Assembly (NCBI RefSeq): GCF_019311235.1
Contig: NZ_JAHWDF010000001.1
Location: 248,001-312,000, forward strand
Length of the DNA stretch: 64,000 bases
DNA from: Mesonia aestuariivivens
GTDB lineage: Bacteria; Bacteroidota; Bacteroidia; Flavobacteriales; Flavobacteriaceae
Direction: 5' to 3'
Below, one piece after another: positions 1 through 9,566 of this stretch (the first letter of the stretch is position 1; each line of letters starts with the position of its first letter). Both the position numbers and the translations under genes were made by a program. The notes beneath the pieces are model-generated. The model saw nothing but the letters and a program-made list of their open reading frames with translations, made no database searches and had not been told where the DNA came from.

Positions 1-1105
1 TGAATGAGTTACTCATCACAAAACTAGGGTGACCAGTTGCACAACCAAGATTCACTAAACGGCCTTCAGCTAATAAGATAATATCTTTACCATTAATGGT
101 ATATTTATCTACTTGTGGTTTAATTTCAACTTTAGTATCACCGTGATTATCATTTAACCAAGCAACAGCGATTTCGTTATCAAAATGCCCAATATTACAA
201 ACGATGGTTTTGTCTTTCATCGCTTCAAAATGCTCTCCACGAACTATATCTTTATTACCAGTAGTGGTAATAACGATATCTGCTTTATCAAGTACATTTT
301 CTAATTTTTTTACTTCAAAACCGTCCATAGCAGCTTGTAATGCACAAATTGGGTCAATTTCTGTTACGGTAACGATAGATCCTGCACCTTTAAAAGATTG
401 AGCAGTACCTTTACCAACATCACCATAACCACAAACAACTACGCGTTTTCCGGCTAACATCACGTCTGTAGCACGTCTAATAGCATCTACAGCACTTTCT
501 CGACATCCGTATTTGTTATCGAATTTAGATTTAGTAACTGAGTCATTTACGTTAATGGCTGGCATTACTAAAGTCCCATTTTTCATACGTTCGTATAAAC
601 GGTGAACGCCGGTAGTGGTTTCTTCAGATAACCCGCGAATGCCTTCGGCTAATTCCGGATACTTATCAAAAACCATATTGGTTAAATCTCCGCCGTCATC
701 TAAAATCATATTTAGTGGTTTGCGATCTTCTCCAAAGAAAAGGGTTTGCTCGATACACCAGTTAAATTCTTTTTCATTCATCCCTTTCCAAGCGTAAACA
801 GGCACTCCGCTAGCAGCAATAGCAGCGGCAGCTTGATCTTGGGTAGAGAATATATTACAAGAACTCCAAGTAACTTCTGCACCCAAAGCTGTTAAGGTTT
901 CGATAAGAACTGCAGTTTGGATAGTCATGTGTAAACATCCTGCAATACGAGCGCCTTTTAACGGTTGTTCATCTTTATATTCTTCACGTAAAGACATTAG
1001 TCCAGGCATTTCTGCTTCAGCAAGTTCTATTTCTTTACGACCCCAATCTGCAAGGGAAATATCTTTTACTTTATACGCCGTGTAAGGCACTGTTTTCGTA
1101 CTCAT
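1..1105 (-). CDS. ahcY: Adenosylhomocysteinase, 3' end outside window
   Basis: S-adenosyl-L-homocysteine hydrolase: splits SAH to adenosine and homocysteine in the cytosol, with NAD as tightly bound cofactor, and so removes the product inhibitor of SAM-dependent methyltransferases. Reverse-strand translation from 1105 begins [20 protein letters not shown] and runs open to the window edge, giving 368 codons of a family usually about 430-440 residues, so roughly the last 70 are missing. The NAD-binding part and the catalytic core are readable. Transcribed divergently from the phosphopantetheinyl transferase at 1169. A TAnnTTTG-type -7 element lies just upstream. Identification is firm. The truncation is only the window boundary, not a mutation. 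Confidence 0.96.
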   Translation of the reverse strand, partial: MSTKTVPYTAYKVKDISLADWGRKEIELAEAEMPGLMSLREEYKDEQPLKGARIAGCLHMTIQTAVLIETLTALGAEVTWSSCNIFSTQDQAAAAIAASGVPVYAWKGMNEKEFNWCIEQTLFFGEDRKPLNMILDDGGDLTNMVFDKYPELAEGIRGLSEETTTGVHRLYERMKNGTLVMPAINVNDSVTKSKFDNKYGCRESAVDAIRRATDVMLAGKRVVVCGYGDVGKGTAQSFKGAGSIVTVTEIDPICALQAAMDGFEVKKLENVLDKADIVITTTGNKDIVRGEHFEAMKDKTIVCNIGHFDNEIAVAWLNDNHGDTKVEIKPQVDKYTINGKDIILLAEGRLVNLGCATGHPSFVMSNSF

Positions 1106-1140
1106 ATTCTTATATTTGTTAATTCGCAATTTTTCTGGTA

Positions 1141-1148
1141 CAAAAATA
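1141..1148 (-). promoter_or_regulatory. Bacteroidota -7 promoter element of ahcY
   Basis: Read on the minus strand this is TATTTTTG, matching the TAnnTTTG -7 consensus of Bacteroidota primary sigma promoters, 35 bases before the ahcY start. I see no clear -33 TTG at the usual spacing, so this is a moderate call. Confidence 0.45.
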
Positions 1149-1168
1149 CATAATATCTAATAAATTTT

Positions 1169-1801
1169 ATGGCTCTTTATAAAACTATAACAGTTAATGA
1201 ACATACTAACGTCTTCATTTGGAAGATTGAAGAGTCGCTAGAATGGTTATCAAAAGATATTAAGTTAACTGAAAATTGTCAGAATCGAGTAGATAAGATG
1301 AAGTCTGAAATTCATCAACGTGGTTTTATGAGTATTCGACATTTATTAGCAGAAGCCGGATATACTGATTTTGATTTGTATTATGACGAGCAAGGAAAAC
1401 CACATTTAAAAGATGGTAAATATATTTCCATCACCCATTCATTTGAATTTTCTGGAATAATTGTAAGCAAAAAACCCATCGGGATTGATATTGAAAAGCA
1501 ACGCCATAAAATTTTAAAAATTGCACCTAAATTTACACCTTTAGAAGAGTACCACACGCTCGCGAATGAAGAAGCAATAATTAGAAAACTTACCATTGTG
1601 TGGGGAGCTAAAGAAGGAATTTATAAATTAATGGGAATTTCTGGTTTATTATTTTTGCACCATATGTATGTAGAAGATTTCTCTTTTGGAGATGAAGAGC
1701 TTTCTGCACGATTAAACTATAAAGGTGAACAAACAAACTTCAACTTAAAATACTTAGAATTTGAAGGCTTTACTTGCGTTTACACGCTTTTAGCTGAATG
1801 A
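1169..1801 (+). CDS. 4'-phosphopantetheinyl transferase superfamily protein
   Basis: Moves the phosphopantetheine arm of CoA onto the serine of carrier proteins (acyl or peptidyl carrier proteins). The two hallmark motifs are present: IGIDIEKQR, with the Mg-binding Asp107 and Glu109, and WGAKEGIYK with Lys148-Glu149 and Lys153. At 210 residues it has the Sfp-like two-lobed size rather than that of the short AcpS. It is divergent from ahcY across a 63-base gap. I infer a role in secondary metabolism or in activating the housekeeping carrier protein; the substrate cannot be read from sequence. No second candidate start looks better. Confidence 0.88.
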   Translation: MALYKTITVNEHTNVFIWKIEESLEWLSKDIKLTENCQNRVDKMKSEIHQRGFMSIRHLLAEAGYTDFDLYYDEQGKPHLKDGKYISITHSFEFSGIIVSKKPIGIDIEKQRHKILKIAPKFTPLEEYHTLANEEAIIRKLTIVWGAKEGIYKLMGISGLLFLHHMYVEDFSFGDEELSARLNYKGEQTNFNLKYLEFEGFTCVYTLLAE

Positions 1802-2020
1802 TTTTTGTTGGTTCTGAAATTTTTCAGTCAAGCTTTATTTTAGATAACTTGTTAATTCATAGGGAGTGAATGAGATTTACTTGTAGAATTATTTTAAATT
1901 TTTTAGTAATTGAAGGGGTTACTCTTTATAATTTAATAAGTTTTAAATTCACAGGGTGAAATTTTAGAAAGTTTAAAATAAATTCAAGACATTTATTGCC
2001 GTTAAAATTTTACTGAACTT

Positions 2021-2656
2021 ATGACCGAAATTTTTGATTGGCTTTTTGCACAATACCAAGACATCCCTACTTATTTAGTGGTTTTAGAGATAGCTGGAGT
2101 AGTCTTCGGGATTTTAAGTGTTATTTTTTCTAAAATGAATAATATATGGGTTTATCCAACGGGGTTGGTAAGCACTTTTTTATATGTTTATATTCTTCAA
2201 TATTATGGGTTATTAGGAGATATGTTGATAAATGCCTATTATTTTTTAATGAGCATTTATGGCTGGTATGTTTGGACACGAAAAGTAGATGGTCAGCATC
2301 ATACTCCAATTACCAAAACAACAAAAAGCGAACAAAAACAAACAGTTTTAATTTTTATAGCAACCGTTTTAGGAATTACTCTGCTGTATGAAAGCTTCGA
2401 TAAATGGGAGGCCTGGTATTCTTATACAGATATTTTCACCACCGCTATTTTCTTTGTAGGAATGTGGTTAATGGCAAAAAAGAAAATTGAAAATTGGATC
2501 TATTGGATTATCGGAGATATTATTTCAGTGCCACTATACTTTTATAAAGGCTTAATGTTTAGTGCCGTTTTGTATTTAGTTCTTACGGTAATCGCTTTTT
2601 ATGGGTATTTTTCGTGGAAAAAGTTGCTTTACAAACCCGTAGAAAACTTAACGTAA
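2021..2656 (+). CDS. pnuC: PnuC-family vitamin-precursor transporter
   Basis: Inner-membrane facilitator of the PnuC family, which imports nicotinamide riboside or, in the PnuT subgroup of Bacteroidota, thiamin. The 211-residue product is almost entirely hydrophobic, with about seven membrane segments and the family-like stretch NNIWVYPTGLVSTFLYVYI early on and paired Trp-rich segments later. No TPP riboswitch lies upstream (1802-2020), although a TPP-controlled TonB receptor sits 7 kb away. Relatives often have a NadR-like ATPase immediately downstream; here there are only 256 AT-rich bases before the DUF4301 gene. Substrate is therefore open between nicotinamide riboside and thiamin. Confidence 0.85.
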   Translation: MTEIFDWLFAQYQDIPTYLVVLEIAGVVFGILSVIFSKMNNIWVYPTGLVSTFLYVYILQYYGLLGDMLINAYYFLMSIYGWYVWTRKVDGQHHTPITKTTKSEQKQTVLIFIATVLGITLLYESFDKWEAWYSYTDIFTTAIFFVGMWLMAKKKIENWIYWIIGDIISVPLYFYKGLMFSAVLYLVLTVIAFYGYFSWKKLLYKPVENLT

Positions 2657-2912
2657 TTTTTTAATAGTGGTAACTATTAAAATAATGTCAAAACTTACCC
2701 CCATATTATTAATGTTTTGATAAAGTAAAATTCATTTTCTAAAGAAATTGTATTTTTAAAATCCATTATATAGAAAATAATTAAATGTACATATTACAAT
2801 AATTAAGGTTAATTGTAATAAAGTTATATTAAATATAGTTAGATTTTGATAACATTTTTTATTTTAAAGTCTAAGTGTATTTTAGTTTTAGTAATAATAT
2901 AATTCAGCCTAA

Positions 2913-4445
2913 ATGATAGAGGAAGCAGTTTTAAATAATGATGATATAGCTCAAATAAAAAAGCACGGTTTAGAGGTAAACACTGTGAAAAATCAATTAG
3001 CAACTTTTCAAGAAGGTATTCCTAAAGTAGAGTTGGTTAGTGCTGCGAGTGTTAGTGACGGAATACAGTCTTTTAGCGAAGCAGAAATAGAACTCTTTTC
3101 TAGAAAATATGAAGACTCGAAGTTAGATGTAATAAAATTTATACCAGCTAGTGGTGCAGCTACACGTATGTTTAAAGTTTTGCACCAATTCTTAAAAGAT
3201 TTTGATGCGCAAGAGAGCTCACTTTCAGAATTTATCGCAGCTCAAGAATCTAATTTACTAAGAGATTTTTTTCATCAAAAAGAAAATTTTCCTTTTTATA
3301 ACGATGTTGTAAAGGAAGCAAAGAAAAACCATCAAAATTACTCTCAATTATCTAGTGATGAGCAAAATCACATCTTTGTTCAAACCTTACTCGATGAACA
3401 AGGACTTAATTTTAGTAATCTTCCTAAAGGCTTAGTTCCTTTTCATAAATATGAAAATCATACATTAACCGCTTTTGAAGAACATTTATTTGAAGCTTCT
3501 AAATATTCTAAAAGAAAGGGAATCGCTAAGCTTCATTTTACAGTTACAGAAGAACATCTAGAAAAATTTAAAATTGAATTTGAAAAAATTAAAGAACGTG
3601 TAGAGAAAGCAACATCTACTAAGTTTGAGGTTGAGTATTCTTTTCAGAAAAAAGCAACAGACACTATAGCAGTAGATTTTAAAAACCAGCCTTTTAGAAA
3701 TGACCAAGGAGAAATTTTATTTAGACCTGGTGGACATGGTGCGTTAATTGAAAATTTAAACGATCTAGATACGGATCTTATATTCATTAAAAATATTGAT
3801 AATGTAATTAAGCAAGAACATGTAGATTTAATCGCTAAACATAAAAAAGCATTAGCTGGAGAATTAATAAATGTGCAAGAAAAAATATTTGAGATTCTAA
3901 AGAGAATCGATATCGATGGTTTCAATAAGCACATTTTAGCCGCTGCTAATAATCTTTTAAATGAAAAGCTTAGTGTTAAAACTACCTTAGAATCTGAAGA
4001 AGATGTAAGACTGTTTTTAGACAGGCCAATTAGGGTTTGCGGTATGGTAGTAAATCAGGGAGCTCCTGGTGGTGGTCCATTTTGGGTAAAAGATGGGGAA
4101 GATAATATCTCTTTACAAATTGTAGAAGGTGCGCAAATGGATAATGAAAATCCAGAGCAGTACAAAATATCTAAAAATGCAACACACTTTAATCCAGTAG
4201 ATTTAGTTTGTTCTGTGAGAAATTATAAAGGAGAGAAATTCGATTTAACCCAATACGTAAATCCTAAGAAAGGTTTTATTACAAAAAAATCTAAATTCGG
4301 GAGAAATTTAAAAGCATTAGAATTGCCAGGATTATGGAATGGCGGAATGGCTTATTGGAATACTATATTTATAGAAGTGCCTGTAATTACGTTTAATCCT
4401 GTAAAAAATGTGGTAGATTTACTTAGCGAAAATCACCAAGTATAA
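2913..4445 (+). CDS. DUF4301 family protein
   Basis: Cytosolic protein of about 510 residues matching the DUF4301 family of Bacteroidota, whose function is not established. Visible features are a Gly-rich stretch PASGAATRMFKVLHQF near residue 80, which resembles a nucleotidyltransferase phosphate loop, a second conserved patch RPGGHGALIENLNDLDTD in the middle, and a third, VCGMVVNQGAPGGGPFWV. These recall sugar-nucleotide pyrophosphorylase-like folds, but that is inference. It is followed after 4 bases by arfB, so the two are probably co-transcribed. No signal peptide or membrane segment. Confidence 0.82.
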   Translation: MIEEAVLNNDDIAQIKKHGLEVNTVKNQLATFQEGIPKVELVSAASVSDGIQSFSEAEIELFSRKYEDSKLDVIKFIPASGAATRMFKVLHQFLKDFDAQESSLSEFIAAQESNLLRDFFHQKENFPFYNDVVKEAKKNHQNYSQLSSDEQNHIFVQTLLDEQGLNFSNLPKGLVPFHKYENHTLTAFEEHLFEASKYSKRKGIAKLHFTVTEEHLEKFKIEFEKIKERVEKATSTKFEVEYSFQKKATDTIAVDFKNQPFRNDQGEILFRPGGHGALIENLNDLDTDLIFIKNIDNVIKQEHVDLIAKHKKALAGELINVQEKIFEILKRIDIDGFNKHILAAANNLLNEKLSVKTTLESEEDVRLFLDRPIRVCGMVVNQGAPGGGPFWVKDGEDNISLQIVEGAQMDNENPEQYKISKNATHFNPVDLVCSVRNYKGEKFDLTQYVNPKKGFITKKSKFGRNLKALELPGLWNGGMAYWNTIFIEVPVITFNPVKNVVDLLSENHQV

Positions 4446-4449
4446 TTAG

Positions 4450-4854
4450 ATGTTTAATAGAAATCATGTTTTAAAAGAAGTAAATTTTAAAGCTGTTTTA
4501 AGCTCTGGTCCAGGAGGTCAACACGCCAATAAAACAAGTACAAAAGTAGTCTTAAATTGGAGTTTGATTAATTCTGAATGTTTTTCTGAAGAGCAAAAGG
4601 AGCGGTTGTTATTTAAACTTCAAAATAGATTAACTAAGAATAACGTTCTACAGCTAAGTGCAGACCATACTAGAAGTCAGCACAAAAACAAAGAAATTGT
4701 CATTGGAAGGTTTTTTAATGCCTTAGAAGAAGCGTTGAGATCTTCTAAACCACGAAAAAAAACTAAACCTTCAAAGGCTGCAAAATTAAAACGATTAAAA
4801 AATAAAAAAATACAATCAGATAAAAAGACTAATAGAAAGAGTCCGCTCTTGTAA
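4450..4854 (+). CDS. arfB: Peptidyl-tRNA hydrolase ArfB (ribosome rescue)
   Basis: Releases nascent chains from ribosomes stalled on mRNAs without a stop codon. The GGQ motif (residues 22-24, in SSGPGGQHANK) is the catalytic release-factor signature. The compact body lacks the codon-recognition domain of RF1/RF2, and the C-terminal tail is Lys/Arg-rich (from about residue 95), as needed to occupy the empty mRNA channel. Its 134 residues match the usual family length of about 140. It starts 4 bases after the DUF4301 stop and is closed by a strong terminator at 4882, so it is the last gene of that transcript. Confidence 0.95.
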   Translation: MFNRNHVLKEVNFKAVLSSGPGGQHANKTSTKVVLNWSLINSECFSEEQKERLLFKLQNRLTKNNVLQLSADHTRSQHKNKEIVIGRFFNALEEALRSSKPRKKTKPSKAAKLKRLKNKKIQSDKKTNRKSPLL

Positions 4855-4881
4855 TGTATTTAGGTATTAAATATGTGTATT

Positions 4882-4915
4882 AAGTCTACAGTTTTACTGT
4901 AGACTTATTTTTTTT
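4882..4915 (+). terminator. Rho-independent terminator after arfB
   Basis: Perfect 10-bp stem AAGTCTACAG / CTGTAGACTT (4882-4891 with 4897-4906), five-base loop, then a run of T. Confidence 0.85.
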
Positions 4916-5026
4916 CTACAAGTTTTAAACGATATTTAAAAATGTAACATTTTGGTATATAGTGTTTTGAATGTTTTTTTGTTCTTTTGGTATAACTTTT
5001 TCTAATATTATAGAAAACACTTAGTT

Positions 5027-5338
5027 ATGAAAAAGTTTACTACAGTTTTAGCAGTTATTTTTACAATTTTTATAGGTACATCGGTTAACGCACAAAAAAA
5101 AACTGAACAAAATGTAGAATTTGAATTCAGAAAAGATAAAGTTATCTATCAACCTGTAGATGTGAGTCAATTGCCACAACCTGTAATCTCTGCTGTTAAA
5201 AATGATTTTAGCGCAGAGGTAATTAGCGCACAAGTTAATCAGTATGAAGAATTCAAATTACAAATTAGAACTACAGAAGCTACTACAAGAACAGTCTATG
5301 CTAATGCAGAAGGAGCTTGGATAAAACCCACAGAATAG
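5027..5338 (+). CDS. Small secreted PepSY-like protein
   Basis: Predicted periplasmic or exported protein of 103 residues with an N-terminal signal peptide ending near VNAQ (residues 1-22). The mature part has the pattern LPQPVISAVKNDF ... YEEFKLQIRT ... VYANAEGAWIKP, which fits the PepSY-like/DUF2874 fold: a helix followed by a beta sheet, common in small secreted Bacteroidota proteins. Biological role unknown. Monocistronic, with terminators on both sides (4882 and 5484). Confidence 0.65.
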   Translation: MKKFTTVLAVIFTIFIGTSVNAQKKTEQNVEFEFRKDKVIYQPVDVSQLPQPVISAVKNDFSAEVISAQVNQYEEFKLQIRTTEATTRTVYANAEGAWIKPTE

Positions 5339-5483
5339 CTGCAAAAAAACACTTTTAATGTTACGTTTACTAAAAGTAATAGAATGCAAATCTTAATTGA
5401 ATTGAGTAGAGGTGGATTATAGTAGTTTTTCATGGGAATTTTAAATTTTTTATATCCCGCAATTAGTGATTTTGCATTTATTT

Positions 5484-5515
5484 AAAAAGCGGTCTTTTAA
5501 AGACCGCTTTTTTTT
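5484..5515 (+). terminator. Rho-independent terminator
   Basis: Stem AGCGGTCTTT / AAAGACCGCT (5488-5497 with 5499-5508), extended by A/T pairs and followed by a run of T; it ends the transcript of the small secreted protein. Confidence 0.85.
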
Positions 5516-5580
5516 ATGATTATTTTACTAATGGAAGTGCTCATATTTTCTAATTTTGCGGCTACAAGCATATTTTAATT

Positions 5581-6927
5581 ATGGCGAAAATACTTATTGT
5601 TGAAGATGACGTTGCATTTTGTCAAATGCTCGAAACTTTTTTAAAAAAGAAAGGTTTTGATGTATATATATCTCATACTGGTAACGATGCTGTCGCCAAA
5701 ATTAATGCACAAAAATTTCAGATTGTACTTACAGATGTGAGACTGCCAGATAAAGATGGTAATGAGATTTTAGAAATACTAAAGCATAATTTTCCGGCAA
5801 CAAAAGTAATTTTAATGACAGGTTATGCAGAAGTAGATTTAGCGGTTAACGCTATGAAAATGGGAGCTTTTGATTATATCTCTAAGCCTATTAATCCTGA
5901 AAAAATGCTTCAGGTAATTCATAAAGCTTTAGAAAGTGAAAAAGAAGAGCCTTCAAAAGTTGAAGAGAAGCCAAAACCTGCTAAAGAAAAAAAGAAAACC
6001 ATTAAAAGTTATGTTTCTGGCGTAAGCGATGCTTCAAAAAAACTAACTGATTATATTAAATTGGTCGCACCCACCAATATGTCAGTTTTAATTATTGGAG
6101 ATAGCGGTACCGGAAAAGAGTATGTAGCTAAAAATATTCACGATCAGAGCAAAAGAGCTAATAAGCCTTTTATTGCGGTAGACTGTGGGGCTATTCCTAA
6201 AGAAATTGCATCGAGCGAATTTTTTGGTCATATAAAAGGTTCTTTTACTGGGGCGGTCAATAATAAAACGGGTCACTTTCAAGCTGCCAACGGTGGTACG
6301 TTATTTTTAGATGAAATAGGAAATCTAAATTACGAATTGCAAGTACAATTACTCCGCGCTTTACAAGAGCGTAAAATTAAACCTGTAGGCAGTAATCAAG
6401 AAATAGAGGTAGATATTCGAGTAATTACCGCTACTAATGAAGACCTCAAGAAAGCTGTAGCTGAAGGGGAATTTCGAGAAGATCTTTTTCATCGGTTAAA
6501 TGAATTTAGTATTCAGGTTCCTGCTCTTAGAAAACGAAAAGATGACCTCATGCTGTTTGCAGATTACTTTTTAGAAAAAGCGAATGATGAATTAGATAAA
6601 GAGATTATTGGTTTTTCAGATGAAGCCTTAGCTTTATTAAATACCTATTCTTGGCCTGGTAATTTACGTGAAATGCAAAATACCATTAAAAGATCGGTTT
6701 TACTTTCTACAGGGAAAATTATAGAAGTAGAAGCGCTGCCTATGCAAATGCATAACGATGTTAAAGAAGAAGAAAGTTACAGTTTATTTAAAAATAAAAA
6801 TGAGCAAGAACTCATTCTCGATGCTTTAGAACAAGCTAATGGTAATAAGAGTAAAGCGGCGAGAATACTAAATATTGACAGGAAAACACTTTATAATAAA
6901 TTGAAGCAATACGATATTAAACTGTAA
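5581..6927 (+). CDS. Sigma-54-dependent response regulator, NtrC family
   Basis: Transcription activator that opens sigma-54 promoters by ATP hydrolysis when its receiver is phosphorylated. Domains in order: receiver (residues 1-120, phosphoacceptor Asp52 in LTDVRLP), Pro/Lys-rich linker, AAA+ domain (about 145-375) with Walker A GDSGTGKE at 173-180 and the sigma-54 contact loop GSFTGA at 220-225, and a C-terminal Fis-type helix-turn-helix. The usual loop is GAFTGA; here Ala is Ser. The gene converges with, and overlaps by 11 bases, the hybrid kinase at 6917, which is the natural candidate partner although opposite in strand. Confidence 0.94.
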   Translation: MAKILIVEDDVAFCQMLETFLKKKGFDVYISHTGNDAVAKINAQKFQIVLTDVRLPDKDGNEILEILKHNFPATKVILMTGYAEVDLAVNAMKMGAFDYISKPINPEKMLQVIHKALESEKEEPSKVEEKPKPAKEKKKTIKSYVSGVSDASKKLTDYIKLVAPTNMSVLIIGDSGTGKEYVAKNIHDQSKRANKPFIAVDCGAIPKEIASSEFFGHIKGSFTGAVNNKTGHFQAANGGTLFLDEIGNLNYELQVQLLRALQERKIKPVGSNQEIEVDIRVITATNEDLKKAVAEGEFREDLFHRLNEFSIQVPALRKRKDDLMLFADYFLEKANDELDKEIIGFSDEALALLNTYSWPGNLREMQNTIKRSVLLSTGKIIEVEALPMQMHNDVKEEESYSLFKNKNEQELILDALEQANGNKSKAARILNIDRKTLYNKLKQYDIKL

Positions 6928-9382
6928 GTTCTTTTTTCAATTCGGTTAATAATAAAGCTGTTTTCTCTACGGCTTTTTCTGCCAATAGGTAAATTTCTGA
7001 CTTGTTAAGGTTTAGCTTATTTTGTTGCTCTAATTTTTCGATAAGACTAATTACACTTTCAGCTTTAATTTGTCGAAACATAGGAAGCATTTTGTGAGCT
7101 GTAAATGCAATTTTCTTTAGCTCTTGTTCTTCTTTAGCTTGTTGAAGTCCCTGTAAATTTACTTGTGTGTTTTCTATAAAAGTATTTAGAAGTACACGTA
7201 AAGATTCTTGATCACCGTCGGTAAATACTTTTAAATCATGAAGATCATACAGCGCTGTAGAATTTGAAGTCTTCTCTTGTTTATTAGCTTTCAACAAGCT
7301 TACGTTATTTATTTCTTCATAAGGTAAATTTAAAATTTTAACAATTTTAATAAGTAGCTCTCTAGCTTCATACGGTTTAATGATATTAGTAGTAAATCCT
7401 TTTTCGATATAAAATTTCCTTCTAATTTCTGTTCTGCCCGATAATGCGATCACAGGAATATGTTTAAATTTTTTATTCTTTTTTAAAATTCTAATCAATT
7501 CAAAACCATTCATGTTTGGCATTTGTATATCACTCAAAATAAGATGGTAATTGTCTTTTTTAAGATCTTTGAGTGCGTTTTCAGGTGAGTTGGAAGTACT
7601 GAACTCAAAACCAGCTTGACTCACAATTTCAGCAGTTAAAGCTAACTGAGTAGGATCATCATCTAAAATGAAAATTTTTCTCCCGTGGGTATCTTTAATG
7701 TGAATATCTTTAGTAGAGTTAGTTGTGGCGGTATGCTTTGCATTTTCTACCGGAATAAGTAAGGTAAAAGTGCTGCCTTTACCTAATTTGCTTTCTAGAA
7801 AAATCTCTCCATCTAATAAATTTACTAGTTTTTTAGTAATCGCTAATCCTAATCCTGAGCCGCCATATTTTTTTTCAATAGAAGATTTAGCTTGAGAAAA
7901 TTCATCAAAAATAATTTGTTCTTGTTTTTTTGAAATTCCAATTCCAGTGTCTTTAATGACAATTTTTAACTTGTTAGTGGTGATTGATGAGGTATCTAAA
8001 CTCCCGATAATACTAATTTTTCCTTTTTCTGTAAATTTATAAGCATTGCCTATTAAATTCATTAATATTTGTTGAATTCTAAAAGGATCACATAAATAAG
8101 CTTGCTCAAGAGAAGCTTCTAAGTTAAGTTCTACATTTAAGTTTTTAGTATCTTCTGAAGGAATAATACCATCTATACTGTCTTTAATTAAATTAGCAGG
8201 GGTAAATGGTAATTTTTCAATTTTTACTTTGCCGGATTCTAGTTTAGAAAAATCTAGCAAATCATTAACTAAGTGTAAAATGTAGAGCGATGATTTTTGA
8301 AGTTTCTCTAAATAATGTTGTTGTTTTTCAGAAATTTCAGTTTTTAATAGCAAATCAGAATAACCTTTAATCGAGGTTAGAGGAGAGCGTAAATCGTGCG
8401 TGACAGCTGCCATAAATTGTTCTCTTCTCTTGAGTAATAATTCGGCATAAGCTTTAGACTCTTCTAATTCGCTTCTGTATTTCTGACTTCTACTAGTGTC
8501 TTTTAAAATTAAAAAAACAAAAAGTAAAATGGTGAGTACGCATGCAACTCCTAAAATGATAATTAAATTAGAGGTCTCTGTTAAAATTTCTTGTGCAGAG
8601 GCTACTTGCGATAGAGATTTTTGAACCTCTTCTTGTTCTATTTGAGAACGTAATTTTCTTATTTGTATGCTTAGGTCTTGATCTGTTTCTAAAAGATCAT
8701 TCTCTTTAGAAAGCACAGAGTTTTGGTAGGCTATCTCTTCATTTTCTAATCGGCTCAACACATTTTTCATCGTATTAATTAATGAATCTGCAGATTGATG
8801 TGTAAGTCGGTTAGCGTTATCTTTTTTGGCGTATTCTAAATACTTTACCAAAACTTCTCTTACGTGAGGTTTGTAGCTTTTTAATCGCTCATCATAATTG
8901 TCGTCTTCGAAAATAGAGTTCGTTTTTTCGAGTTCATTTAACACACGATCATAATAATTTTCGCTTCCATTTTTCTTCCTCAAGTTAAGCAACTCAAGTA
9001 AGTTTTGCTTTTTTAAGGTAAGTAGTTGCCCAATACTATCTAAATCTACTACCGTAGAATCTTCAGTGGGATAGGTAGCTTTTAATGAATTTAAAAGAAC
9101 GGAAATCGTATCTAATTGATTATTGAAAACATCTATTTTTTCAGGATGTTGATTTTGTACAATATTTCTGCTAATACCTTCTGCACTATATAAATTGGTG
9201 ACCACATCACTAATTAAAATGAGCCGTTTATTATTAATATTTCCAATTCTATTGGTCTTGGTAAGGTTTTCAACTTTCCCATAAATAAACCAAACAGTCA
9301 CTACGGCAAAAATAGTGAGTAAAATGTACCCAAATAGTACTTTAAAGGTGATGGATTGTTTCGTATTTTTCACAATAAACAA
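6917..9382 (-). CDS. Hybrid sensor histidine kinase with receiver and Hpt domains
   Basis: Membrane sensor kinase of 821 residues. Order: N-terminal membrane segment (about 13-31), long periplasmic helical region, second membrane segment (about 270-292), HisKA dimerisation domain with phospho-His329 in THDLRSP, HATPase domain with DTGIGIS and GGSGLGLAI, receiver domain (FILDDDPTQLAL, with Asp in LSDIQMP), then a C-terminal Hpt-like helical bundle with AHKM. This is an internal phosphorelay layout, His-Asp-His, that could feed an external regulator, plausibly the convergent NtrC-type protein. Signal unknown. The 3' end overlaps that regulator by 11 bases. Confidence 0.92.
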   Translation of the reverse strand: MFIVKNTKQSITFKVLFGYILLTIFAVVTVWFIYGKVENLTKTNRIGNINNKRLILISDVVTNLYSAEGISRNIVQNQHPEKIDVFNNQLDTISVLLNSLKATYPTEDSTVVDLDSIGQLLTLKKQNLLELLNLRKKNGSENYYDRVLNELEKTNSIFEDDNYDERLKSYKPHVREVLVKYLEYAKKDNANRLTHQSADSLINTMKNVLSRLENEEIAYQNSVLSKENDLLETDQDLSIQIRKLRSQIEQEEVQKSLSQVASAQEILTETSNLIIILGVACVLTILLFVFLILKDTSRSQKYRSELEESKAYAELLLKRREQFMAAVTHDLRSPLTSIKGYSDLLLKTEISEKQQHYLEKLQKSSLYILHLVNDLLDFSKLESGKVKIEKLPFTPANLIKDSIDGIIPSEDTKNLNVELNLEASLEQAYLCDPFRIQQILMNLIGNAYKFTEKGKISIIGSLDTSSITTNKLKIVIKDTGIGISKKQEQIIFDEFSQAKSSIEKKYGGSGLGLAITKKLVNLLDGEIFLESKLGKGSTFTLLIPVENAKHTATTNSTKDIHIKDTHGRKIFILDDDPTQLALTAEIVSQAGFEFSTSNSPENALKDLKKDNYHLILSDIQMPNMNGFELIRILKKNKKFKHIPVIALSGRTEIRRKFYIEKGFTTNIIKPYEARELLIKIVKILNLPYEEINNVSLLKANKQEKTSNSTALYDLHDLKVFTDGDQESLRVLLNTFIENTQVNLQGLQQAKEEQELKKIAFTAHKMLPMFRQIKAESVISLIEKLEQQNKLNLNKSEIYLLAEKAVEKTALLLTELKKELTV

Positions 9383-9440
9383 AAATAATTTCTACACCGA
9401 TAAAACTCCTTAAAATTATGGTAAATTAAAAAATAACTTA

Positions 9441-9448
9441 TAAGTTTG
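9441..9448 (+). promoter_or_regulatory. -7 promoter element upstream of the TPP riboswitch
   Basis: TAAGTTTG matches TAnnTTTG and would place the transcription start near 9455, immediately before the riboswitch aptamer. No convincing -33 element. Confidence 0.45.
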
Positions 9449-9455
9449 CCGTAAA

Positions 9456-9530
9456 TCTCAAAGGGGTGCCGAAAGGCTGAGATCATACCCAAAGAACCTG
9501 GGCAGGTAATGCTGCCAAGGGATAAGAAAA
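9456..9530 (+). promoter_or_regulatory. TPP (thi-box) riboswitch
   Basis: The conserved aptamer blocks occur in order: GGGGTGCC, GGCTGAGAT, ATACCC, GAACCTG, GGCAGGTAATGCTGCC and AAGGGATAA. Together these are the signature of the thiamin pyrophosphate aptamer. It lies about 140 bases before the TonB-dependent receptor, and hairpins follow it (9525-9549 and 9567-9604). Binding of TPP is expected to lower expression of the receptor when thiamin is plentiful. Confidence 0.96.
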
Positions 9531-9566
9531 ACTTGCTAGCGGTTTTTCTAGAATTTAGTATGTAAC

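Noticed and set aside
1381-1596. Minus-strand open frame inside the phosphopantetheinyl transferase gene
   Set aside because: Shadow of a well-supported gene on the opposite strand; no independent support.
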